DNA of 64,000 nucleotides. Source: Cichorium intybus. Its lineage: Eukaryota > Streptophyta > Magnoliopsida > Asterales > Asteraceae. Below, in pieces: positions 48,592 to 59,626 of the stretch. The translations under genes were made by a program, and so were the position numbers. The notes below the pieces were generated by a model. The model searched no databases, was not told where the DNA came from, and saw nothing but the letters and a program-made list of their open reading frames with translations. How positions within the stretch are numbered: position 1 is the stretch's first letter; each line of letters starts with the position of its first letter. Location: NCBI GenBank assembly GCA_023525715.1, contig CM042010.1:157079907-157143906 (forward strand), given 5' to 3'.

Positions 48592-49358
48592 TGTTGGATT
48601 AGGTGTCTAAGCCATGACTTTACAACTATATTTATCTTGTTAATTGAAGCAAAGTCCATTTGGGTTGCCCTCATAGCTGGAGGCTAGGATAGAGTTCAGT
48701 AGAGTAAAAGGTTGATTTATTAATTGTGTAATAAATCAATAGAATTAATTAAATGGTTTATTAATATATTTAAGTGTTAATATATTAATTAGAAACTATA
48801 ATAATTAATTAAGATTTAATCTAGAATTAATTGGATTTAATTCAGTGATTAAATTAATTAATTAAAAGTGCAGGGACTGGTTTGTATTTATTCAATAGTT
48901 GAATAACTGGCAAGCCAGTAGCCAGGGGCCTAAGTTGGCGAAATTATGAGTGGATACACTCATATTTCGAAACCCTAATTAGGGTTATGGAAAGCCTTGT
49001 CCAAATGGTTAACAGGCTTGCCCATTAAGGAGGCTCCTTAGGGTTTCAGCTGTAACCCTTGGAGGCTATAAAAGGAGGCACCTGGCCACCCTAAAACCTG
49101 CGCCACTTTCACCAGATAAACTCTGCTGGACTGTCTTCTCCATTGCTGTGGGTATGACTTGCATCTGAGGCAGGATACTTTTGCTGCTAGCTTCAAGAAC
49201 AAGATTCAAAGGTTGGTTCTTCTGATTTTAACTTTAGAAATTATTGTTGGCCTTTAGGTTTTTAGTTTATTATCTTCATAGAAGAAAACATAGATCTTTC
49301 TAGGGTTGCATGTGAACCATAGGTATTTTGTGTTCATTGTTTGCTAGAAAACCCTTTA
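48592..49358 (+). repeat. 3' LTR (also 5' LTR of the truncated copy)
   Basis: Same 767 bp as the first LTR with no difference seen by eye, followed by a primer site and 221 bp of leader, then unrelated DNA at 49593 (CGAGTGATGTAGC). Confidence 0.85.
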
Positions 49359-49953
49359 GTGGTATCAGAGCTTAGGCTGTTTTCTTGTGTTTGATATAAA
49401 ATGCTTGTGTGATCATGGGGTTTTCGAAAATAAACCCTTGGGAGGCTTAATTTTCGTCCTTGGTGGCTAGGGTTTCAAAACCCTAGCCTCCCCTGCCTTA
49501 TCTGTGAATTGCATGCTGCCTTGAATACTTGGTTGTTATTTTTGGTAACTAGATCTTCTGAATAACTTGAACCTTTATTCCTTGCATGTTAACGAGTGAT
49601 GTAGCTCCGAAATTAAGTATTCACATTGATTTGTTGCTTTTGTTGTGATTTTCTAGATTTGAAGACTTCATATTTTCTGTTTTCTTCCAGGTTACATACA
49701 AAAACACGGGTCTATAGTCTTTTTACAGAATTAGAAAACATGTACCCCAGGTGTTTGAAGAAATGTCTCTAAACGATCAGTTTCAACTACAAGCCTTCTT
49801 CCTCAATTCTATTGATTTCTATTAATTGAATGTTTCTTTTTCAAATTTGGTCCTATAATCAAGTTTTCAGCCATATGTTCTCATGTGTGTATCTCAATTT
49901 CTGTTGATTCAATTCTTATTTTTATACCAAGCGGGTCTGAATCGAAGCTCATG

Positions 49954-50226
49954 AAGCTCATGAAGCTTGGTAATATGTAAAGAGATAGAAAGCAAGACAT
50001 CCACTACCAAATCGAGCACAAATGTTATTTCAATTATTTTTGTTTTTTTTGTGATCCATGAAAAACTTCTTCCCCAAAATTCTATTCGCTAAGCTCATGA
50101 AGCTTGGTAATATGTAAAGAGATAGAAAGCAAGACATCCACTACCAAATCGAGCACAAAGGTTATTTCAATTATTTTGTTTTTTTTTGTGATCCATGAAA
50201 AACTTCTTCCCCAAAATTCTATTCGC
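49954..50226. repeat. tandem duplication, period 137
   Basis: Two near-identical copies starting AAGCTCATGAAGCTTGG at 49954 and 50091, differing only in T/G-run length and a few bases. Confidence 0.9.
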
Positions 50227-50896
50227 CTTTTGACAATTTTGAGTTTTCTACCTGTCGTTTCCCAACCCAAAAATGAGGAATTGCATGCCAAAAGGTGGGG
50301 CAGGGTAGGGATTCTTTTTAACAAAGTCATCTGATCTGCAAGTCATTGGAGGGTTGAAAGAGTGGGCGGTGACTTCACTTCAATTGGACTACAGAAGAAG
50401 GGCAGGGTAGGGATTCTTTTTAACATGCTTGATTTTATTTTTCTTATTTGTTTATTTTGGTTTTGTTGATTATGGCAGGGCAAGAGAAACTGTAGATTGT
50501 TCATCAATGTAGTTCACTTTGAAAGAATCAGTACGAAATTATTTTAATTGATTTTGTGGTCTGAAGATGACGAGTTTTCCCTTTCCTCCTATTCTGTATG
50601 CAAATAGACGAAAAACAACAGGATGTAAATGGGTTCATTTATTTGGAAATAAGGTAATCAGGAGTTTTTTTTTTGTTGCAACCAAAAATGAAATGAATGT
50701 GCAGGCATGTATGTCTCTTTGCACTAGGAATCTACTTTACTAAACCTTTGATTTTTCTGTTTGTTACTCACCGATTTCCCCCTTTCATTTTAATAACTAA
50801 GAGATTAGAACAAAGAAACCTCAACTACCGTTGCTGTAGCTTCCACCAAGACTTCTATGGCCATAACCAGGTACGTGAAAGTCTAACAACTTAAAG

Positions 50897-51110
50897 TAAC
50901 ACTGGATCTGAGTCTATATATTTTATTCTTTCTCCATATGCACGTATTTTGGCATCATTGTGTGGGAGCATAACTATTGTTTCCAGTTTCCAATCCAGTA
51001 ACACTGGATCTGAGTCTATATATGTTTCCAGTTTCCAATCCAGTAATACTTGATTTGTTCTTTCATCTGTAATACTTGATTTGGCATCATTGTGTGGGAG
51101 CATAACTATT
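50897..51110. repeat. interleaved short duplications
   Basis: GTAACACTGGATCTGAGTCT at 50897 and 50998 and GGCATCATTGTGTGGGAGCA at about 50951 and 51083. GTTTCCAGTTTCCAATCCAG is also doubled. Confidence 0.85.
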
Positions 51111-53734
51111 GTGAATGGATTTAAACACTCAGGTTGGGAGAGATGAAGCCAAGTCAAGGAGACGCAACCAAAAATTGAAATTAATCCTTTGGTTTTTGTG
51201 GAAGTGTACCTTATGGCCCATATCTGAAATTAAAAGAAAAAAAGGTAAATTATTTCATAATGATTGCTATTTGCATATGTTTTTTGAGCATTTGAAGCTC
51301 TAACCGTATGGTCTTTTGTAGATATTTGCATATACTGGAAGTAAAAACCTATTAATGGTTATTGTTAGATTCTGTACAAATAGTCAAATATTAAACCATG
51401 AGCATTATAGGTATAGAAAATTGATATAGTGATTTTCAGGAGGGAAAAGGGATTATATGACTGATATATCCAAACTTAGTGTACGACTAACAAAATGGCA
51501 CTTCCAGTTCCTTAACTGTTTTGTTCCGGTGTCTTTTCCGTCTGCCTGATTGATCTTGATTTTATAATGTTTTATGTTTTTGTTAAGTGAAATCTGTAAC
51601 TTATGATTATTGGCAGAAGTAGCAATTATCATATTTTTTAACCAATCGCAAAACTAGCAAGAAACCTTGTTGTAAATCATATTTTTTAACCAATCGCAAA
51701 ACCAACATTGGGTTTTCGTGTTTGTAAAAATATCTCCGCCAAAGAACTTGAAAAGGCGTTTGTTCTTTTATTTCAAATTAATGTTGGCTTGATGGTTTTG
51801 ATGGATTTGTAATCCCACTTTTTTTTAGAAAAATGAATTCGAGCTCTGAAGTTGGTGCCTGTCAAGACTGTATTCCTCACCTCAAAGGGTTCATTAAGGT
51901 ATTCGAATATTTTCTTTTAATTTCAAATGTGTCTCTCTTCAACACTACTGGTACTAGAGTAGTGAACATCTACCATTGTAGGCATGCTCATTTTTGGACC
52001 TTTTTTTAGTATCTTGCAACAAGAACTTCTATAATGAACATCTACCATTGGTTTTAGACTGTGGGTAATGACGCCTCTGTTTTGATAACCACCCTGTTCT
52101 ATGGTTCAACTGGTAAAATTTGGGTTGGAAGATCGATCTTGTGTAAAACATAGAGGTCCCACCATCGGACCACCACCATGCCATCACACCATTAACTACC
52201 ACCAACGAAGTTTGATATGCCAAATGTTGGGTTGGCTCGATGTTACAGGGATGCAGAGTAAATGTGTATGTGTTGGACGGTTATACCTGTAATCAATTAA
52301 TCGTCATATTGGCATCTGGTGGGTTTTGAAGAATTAGCAAGACTGGTTTTGCACATTGTTATTTCTGGTAAAAGATATCAAACTTCGTTGCTATTTGGTC
52401 CAAGTTTAGTTTTATTTACCAAAGGTTGATAGTTTTACCCCTGGGATTGTTGTTTAGTAAAAGTCTTCATCTCATAAGATTGGAGTTATTCGCTTCTTGT
52501 GATCTAAAAGATTTAGTATGTCTGATAGTATACATTGTTATTTCAGGTTGAAAGATCTAACTATGTTGCTATTACTAAATCAATTGTATGTTGCTGATGC
52601 TTATTCATTTGAAGAGAGTCAGTTTGTGGTTTAATTGTAGCTATCATGCATGTTATGAATTTAAGGGAAATCCCCTGAGCCTCCGGTCTTCTCTTGGAAG
52701 TTGGCGTGTATAGAAAGAGGGAGACCCCAAAACTGCAGATCATCTTCAACATAACTAATACGCCCTCACCCTCTTTGTTCTACATTCTCTCCTTTTCTCT
52801 TCTACCGCCAGCCATTTGATTCCCCACTAAGATATGGTATTGTAATTTCACTTTTGCAATATTTGGTAATAAATAATTAGTTTCAGTTTAATTCTACGTA
52901 TGATTTCTTATGAGAGTGGTTAGTGAAAAAACTCGATTATAACAATATGCTAAAATATTCTTTTACTGTTTGTTTGGGGTATACTAAATTGCTTTTATAA
53001 GTATTGCTTTTTTTAGATAAATACCGATGATTGTTTCAAGTAAATTATATTAATAAGTAAATTAGATTGATAAGCATTGGATGGTGATTTATTAAATGAG
53101 AAAATGAGATAATGGGTAAAATTACTAAAAACTCGTACGAAAAAATCTGCCAAAAGGAGATCACATATTCAACGTTTGTACAAAATAAGAATATTAAAAA
53201 AATAAATATTGGTGTAATAATTTCACGTGGTAATAAAAAAGCTACACAGGTTCTTTAATCAAACAATACATATTTTATGAAGAAGCTTAGGATAAAACAA
53301 TTGGTGTGTACATAGTATCTCGTGGGTATGGAAGCTTGATATTAAAAAGATTGGTTTGAGATTTCATCCGAAAATGCAATAGAAAGAAAATTTCTTAAAT
53401 TTGGTATATGCATAGGACTACTAGGAAAACAAAGACAAAATATCAGTCAAATGGTTTACCAGATGAATATGCAAAAGTGAAATGACACGTATTGAAAAAG
53501 ATTAAGGGGCAATTTGGTAAATGAACAAAAAGCAAAATAATTTATATGTTGGAAAAACTAGGGTAATTTTTCTGCGCGTTGCTGCGGATAAATTTCTATG
53601 CAAAAATTCCAAACCAGTACAACAAATTTTTTTATCAATTTTGCAAACAAACAATTTTAAATAAAAATGGGCGCAGGTTACCAAAACCCACAAATGAACA
53701 ATAATCAGTGCATTATAAGTGGCGACAAATGTAT

Positions 53735-53990
53735 ATATACAAAGACCAAAACTGTAATTATGCTAACTTAAAAACTACAGTGATTAAAACTGTAATTAAT
53801 GCAAATTAAAAACTACAAGGACCAAAACTGAAATTATTGAAATAGAAAAGTATGGGGACCAAAGTTGTAGTTCAAGAAAATTAAAATATACAGGGACAAA
53901 AAATGTAATTATCATACATTAAAAACTATAAGGACCAAAACTGTAATTAATACAAATTAAAGACTATAGGGACTAAAACTGCAGCCATTA
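53735..53990. repeat. degenerate ACCAAAACTGTAATT tandem repeat
   Basis: About seven imperfect units of 30-50 bp alternating AGGACCAAAACTGTAATT and AAATTAAAAACTACA. Confidence 0.75.
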
Positions 53991-55576
53991 ACTATATACA
54001 ACTGATATGGCTTATTAGCATACAAAAGAAGAACGCAGGTGTTATTGCTCCAAAGTGATTTGTACAAATAGTGAAGAAAGAAAATGAGCTTTTCCGTGGC
54101 TACATACATCACGTATATTCAAAATTTGCCTCTCCTCATATATGTCTTCCGCTCCTTCAAAATCTAAACACCCAATTTGCTTTTAGTGCTATTTTTCTTC
54201 TTTCTTGAAATTTCAAGCTTCTTCAATCGACAAAGCTCATTGATTGGCAAAATGATTATGAAGAATCCGTTCAATAAAGTGTGTGGTTTAAGATTACTTC
54301 ATATCCAATAGCTGCACATCTTGGTAATTACTGAACTGGATTTTTGCATATTTGTTTTAACACAATGGCAAATTTTATGCATATTGTACTATATGACTTG
54401 ATTTGTGAATTGAGAAGCTTGATGAAATTGGGTGAAACTTATAAATTTATCTCTGGGTTTAGTCAAGCAATATCTAGCACTCTATGCCCTTTTACAAAAT
54501 ATGGATTTATTTTTAATTATTCTGTAAGTTGTCAAAGTACTTTACATGTGGTTTCATTTTTTTGGTTCACGATTTGCTCATTTCCTTCTAATTCCTTTTG
54601 GTTTTCCTTTTTTCAGTGACAATAGGCTACTTAAGTACACACATTGGGGTGGTTCATAACTTCATATCTCTTTAGAGCAGGTGTGGCTAATTTCTTTCCT
54701 AATCTATCACCTAAAATTTTTTAATGACCATTTTACACAAGGCCAAATAGTTTTATTTTATCTTATTTTTAGTTAAAGTCTATAATCTCGAAATCCCTAC
54801 CGTTATATTTTGGTAAAGTTTTCAGTTTAGCGAGAATAAAGAAAGTTTAATGCTATAATAATGAAAAAAATATAATTTGTATTGTTATTTATTGGAACTC
54901 TAATAAAGTCAGCACTGGTGATTTCTAGGGTTCTGGTGTGGTCTGGCGAGGGATTTAACCAAATTTGGGTCAAAATATACAAGATTTATGTTTCTGGGAT
55001 ATATGTATCTTCTTGATGACTTCCTTGAATTCCTCTGTTTCTCTCAGCATGAACACTAAACTCCCATGTTCAGGTATTTTGTTGTATCTTGATATATTAA
55101 AAATATATTCTTTTGTTAAATATAATTTAATCTTAAAAACATATGGTTACAATTATAAATTCAAAGTGCTAAATAAATAGCTATACATCTTGGTAATTAC
55201 TTAACTAGGGTTTAGTTGTTTCTTTCAGGCCGTGATTTGAGATATAAAATTTGTTTATTTGGGTCTGAATTGGGATTCATAAGTCTATCAAATAAAGAAT
55301 CACGGATCATGTTGTTGGTGGCAAGTTTAAGACTGAGAGGAGAATTAGGAGTGGAGCTTTCAGTGAAGTTTATTAAGGTATTCCCTGATTTTAATGTTTG
55401 TTTATGTATATTAGTTTTGTTTATGTATATAATTTCTTCAGTAGTTATTTAGTTTCTTTATTTGATGATATGCAGGAGTTAATATTCAAAGTGAGGAAAA
55501 AGTAGTTATTAAGCTGGTAATGATTTCAATCTCTATTTGTTTGATTAGTTTATTGTTAGATTCATTGATACAGTTG

Positions 55577-55770
55577 AAGGGTTTTCTAGCAAACAATGAA
55601 CACAAAAATTCCTATGGTTCACATGCAACCCTAGAAAGATCTATGTTTTCTTCTATGAAGATAATAAACTATAACCTAAAGGCCAACAATAATTTCTAAA
55701 GTTTAAATCAGAAGAACCAACCTTTGAATCTTGTTCTTGAAGCTAGCAGCAAAAGTATCCTGCCTCAGAT
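55577..55770 (-). repeat. fragment of the 41.85-kb LTR family, inverted
   Basis: 194 bp matching the reverse complement of the 3' part of that LTR (about 42420-42613), from the CCCTT end inward to ATCTGAGGCAGG. A few substitutions show it is older than the perfect LTR pair. Confidence 0.88.
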
Positions 55771-55806
55771 TGTAATACCTTAACTTTAATTTATGGTAAA
55801 GTTATG

Positions 55807-55950
<144 letters not shown>

Positions 55951-56023
55951 TTAAATGAGTTAAATTATGAGTTAAAATGTTTAGAAACTAATCTAAGAGA
56001 AGTAGGATGCTTAAAAGGTCAAA

Positions 56024-56275
56024 CCGGGTCGAGTTGTGTGACAAGGGTTGAATTGAATTGAAAAGAAAGTGGAAAACAAGCCAACCCGGGTCGTGTTATT
56101 GAGCCCGGGTCGTGTCCGACTGGAACCCGGGTCGGGTCACAGAAACCGGAGCGAGTTACGACTGAATCTAAGCGAGAAATAGCGTGACAAAACCCGGGGC
56201 GGGTTGTGCAGCCCGGGTCGGGTTGCGGGTAAAAACCCGGGGCGGGTTTGACAGCCCGGGTCGGGTTTCGGTGTG
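56024..56275. repeat. CCCGGGTCGGGT repeat cluster
   Basis: About eight copies of ACCCGGGTCGGGT or CCCGGGGCGGGTT, spaced 15-50 bp, in strong contrast to the AT-rich surroundings. CpG-dense and directly upstream of a TATA box. Confidence 0.8.
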
Positions 56276-56628
56276 GGTATAAATGCGTTTTTTCCCTCAT
56301 TTGAACCATAATTCGAACCATAAACACCCAAGAGCGATTTTTGAGAGCTAGAAGCGTAGAGCTAGTCATCTAGATCGAAGATTTTGCCAAGAAAAAGGTT
56401 GGAGAAGTTGGATTAACACCTAAATCGTGTTCTTGAGTCCTTGATTTTGAGGTTAGTGATTTATGGTTTTAGGGTTTTAAACCCTAAGTTCTTGAATCCG
56501 GATTTTTGCTTAGAATTAGCTCATGTGTTACTAGTAGGTAGTTAATATGTGTTGTATTGAGCTTCTATTACGATTATTGCGAAGTTTTAACGGTTAGTTT
56601 GGTAAAAACCGCAAATCTTGGAAGTTTT

Positions 56629-57714
56629 TGTTAGTTCTATATGCCCAAGGATGATCGTAAAATGATATTACTAATAATACATGATCCTATAGGGTCACAC
56701 CAACAACAAGTTTGACACCAATTGATCATTTAGAACGTTAAATTTGATTTAACATCAAATGATACTAAACTTGCAATTTAATCTTGTAGGTTATTATTAT
56801 TTGAGGTAAATAATAATAACTACAAAATTAAAGGTTGATTAATAATTCATATGTGATGAATTAATTAAGTGTATCAATTAAATTGTTTAAATTGTTAAAC
56901 GATTTGATTGATTTATAAGTAAACCTTTTATTTAATTTAATTGGTAAATTAAATAAAACAGATATTGTAATAATACATATATACATATATATATATGTAA
57001 GTATGTATATATTTATACATTTAAGATTACATGTTCTAATGGTTTATTTATACAAACTCATGGGTTAAATGTTATCCCATTAAAGAAAATGAAGATGTAT
57101 TATTTATAAGCTTTTATTGTATAAGCTTTATAAATAATAAAAACCCAAATATAATTTCTTTTTGGCTTGCACAAATTCAGCCATTATAGAGGGGACAAGG
57201 CATGGTTGGATGACTTAAAAGTAAAGCAATATTCTTCATGTCTTCTAGGTGTGACCATGGATGATATGAGTGCTCTTTCTTTAAGCACATGACCATTGTT
57301 TCTTTCTCCTTTTGGTTGATATATGGCCGGCCATCTTGAGGGGTTTTTACCATTCTTTTATGCTTAAAATCAGCCAAAGAAACTCTCCTTAAGTGCTTAG
57401 CAAAATTGGTTTTTGGTTTCACAATAAAAGGAGTTCTAACTTGCAAGTTGTGGAACTAGCATTCAAGGGTGTTCAAGCTTGTGGTGGATCAACTATAGAG
57501 GGATTCTAATTTGATTCCTAGCTATCAAAATCATCCAAACCAAACCCAAGAACAAAGGTTATAATCTTGAACTTAAACTATGTTTGTTCATCATCTTATC
57601 TCTACATGCATGTAGCATGATCCTCTTGAAAATGGAATTTGTGTTCATGATTTTATGCTTCTGTTGCAAACTCTTGTTTTTTGAAACTAATTACATGAAC
57701 CATGATTTCCAACA
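56629..57714 (+). repeat. 5' LTR of the Angela-like element (start inferred)
   Basis: The end TTTCCAACA before the primer site is clear. The start TGTTAGTTCTATATGCCC is chosen because TGTTRG...CCAACA ends are usual for this class; no second copy is available to check it. TTATAAGC/TATAAATAAT words at 57100-57140 may be its TATA box. Confidence 0.65.
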
Positions 57715-57716
57715 AT

Positions 57717-57728
57717 TGGTATCAGAGC
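57717..57728 (+). other. primer-binding site (initiator Met tRNA)
   Basis: TGGTATCAGAGC, two bases after the LTR end. Confidence 0.9.
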
Positions 57729-59626
57729 CATGGCTATATTGCATGTTTAGATAATAAGTTTATTTGGATAAACTTGGTTTTTGGAAGCCATGAATGTTCA
57801 TCTTCTTAAATGAAAGTTTCATGCATGGCTTCTTTGGCAACATGCAAGTATATTATCTATGATTTTATGTAACCAACTATATCTTATGTATGCATGCTTT
57901 TGGTTACATAAATTGTTGCCTTAGAAAAACAAAGTGTTGATTTTCTTATGATTTTATGTGATAAAATGGTGCATAAACAAGCCAAGGACCATATGATGCA
58001 TGTTTTGTGTTTGTATTCGATTTGGTTGTAATCTATTCTTTTATTCAAATGGTTTGTAATAATAATTAGTTATTTACTTCTTTTATTCATTTTGTAATTG
58101 TTAGAATAGTTGTATTTTATTTCATTCACAAAATGTAACAAGAGAAGGAAGTAAGAAAAGATTGCACCCAACAGCAGCACTTTTTGAAGAGCTGCTGTCC
58201 AGATTTCAAAAATGTTTTGGAAGTGTTTTATAAATTCATATCTTGGTCATTTGGTGATATACTTGTTGGTAACTTTAATATCTAGTATATACATTAAGTT
58301 TCAACAAGTATTATCATCAATATAGCCAAGAATGAATTGAAAAATACAACAAAAACCACAAAAATTCCTTCCTGACAGCCCCTGATTTCGCAAGTTTCAT
58401 AGGGCCAGAAGAAAATTCATATCTCACTTTATGATGTCAAGAAATGGTGGTTCAAGTATCATTTGGTGATATAAGAAGCTTGGCAAAATTGTAGCCAAAT
58501 CGAAGATCATTTGGTTGAGTTTTTGTCACCCTTTTGTCCCTAGGTTTGGACTTGATATTTCATGTGTGGCTCACATGAAATATCAAACTAGTTGGCTTGT
58601 GTTTATGCACCCATGCATGCTTGTGATGTTTGAATGTTTTATTATGTTATGTTGTGGATGAAAATAAGATTTTGCATGCTAGACAATCTAGATAATTAAA
58701 CATAATCATCAAGGAGTTTGTATTTTTCAAAAGTTGACATTTAAAACATAATATGTGATAAAATTGGTTTTATTAAAATGGGTTTTGTTATAAAACCTAT
58801 TAAGTCAAGTTTTGAAAATGATTGAAACAAGAAATAAAATGGAGATTTTATGAACTCTTACAAACTCCAACCCTAAGTAATAATGGTAATTATTTAGGAT
58901 TATAAATTGGTTCTAATATATGTGATCAAACTCAAACTTAATATTGGATATTAATTGTAATCTTGACCACAAACAAAGAATCAATAAAATGGAGATTTTA
59001 TGATTAAGGAACCAATTCACAAAATAAGATTTAATGGTACCATGTTCATTGGATGCATGCAATCTACATGATACCATATGTTTTTTCAAAATTAGAATTG
59101 TAAAACATTCAAATCCCTTATGAAATACGAATCTATGCCGTCCCTTTTAAAGACACTCATGTATCACTTGTATTTCCTTGTGGGATAAAGGATACCTAAC
59201 CGCTTGGAGTCTTCTTGTGATACAAGAAGTAGTGTTGCAATATTGATGGGATAAAGGACACCTAACCATCAATAGTTGACAAAACTACACGTCCGTTTGA
59301 GTAGGATGATTCGTTTGGAAATCTCTTGTGATAAAGGTCACCTAAGCATTAGAAATCCAAGGCATAGATGGGATCAAACATGCCAAACTTATAAATGTTA
59401 TAATGGGATCCCATAACTCTAGAAATTATATTTGGATATAATTGGTAAACCGTTACCTACCTTGTTGATTCGAATAGGCGGGATAAAGGATACCTAACCA
59501 CTTATTCGTGATGCAACTTGGATTCTAGACCTTAATTAATTAAAGTTTATGAAACAAGAAAGGGTATTAATTATTAAGGACTTAATATCATAATTTACTA
59601 AATAGAACCTTGTTAAAATTTTGTAG
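57729..59626 (+). other. 1.9-kb leader of the Angela-like element
   Basis: Non-coding region between primer site and polyprotein. It ends with four spaced copies of GGGATAAAGGAYACCTAACC (59182, 59248, a variant at 59328, and 59480). In BARE-like elements the leader carries dimerisation and packaging signals; the repeats may serve such a role. Confidence 0.65.

Larger units (their letters stand above)
41850..49592 (+). mobile_element. non-autonomous copia-type LTR element plus truncated tandem second copy
   Basis: The LTRs start TGTTGGATTAGG at 41850 and 48592 (offset 6742). The direct repeat runs 1001 bp without visible change, through the primer-binding site and 221 bp of leader, and stops at 49592. 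The arrangement is LTR - internal - LTR - broken leader. The internal region is about 6 kb with a decayed gag-like start (43987-44391), no working pol, several repeat families and a purine tract before the 3' LTR. It resembles a large non-autonomous derivative of a copia element. The identical LTRs mean it was made or converted very recently, although its internal coding is ruined, so it must have been copied by enzymes of another element. Confidence 0.8.
49593..55576. other. gene-poor DNA with many short tandem duplications
   Basis: No gene could be supported. A short exon-like piece at about 51834-51899 (NSSSEVGACQDCIPHLKGFIK before GTATTC) and another at about 55231-55378 (ending SVKFIK before GTATTC) look alike at their ends but match no family I know. 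Local repeats at 49954-50226, 50897-51110, 51620-51715 and 53735-53990 dominate. A TCTGCGCGTTGCTGCGG word lies at 53570. Confidence 0.45.
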
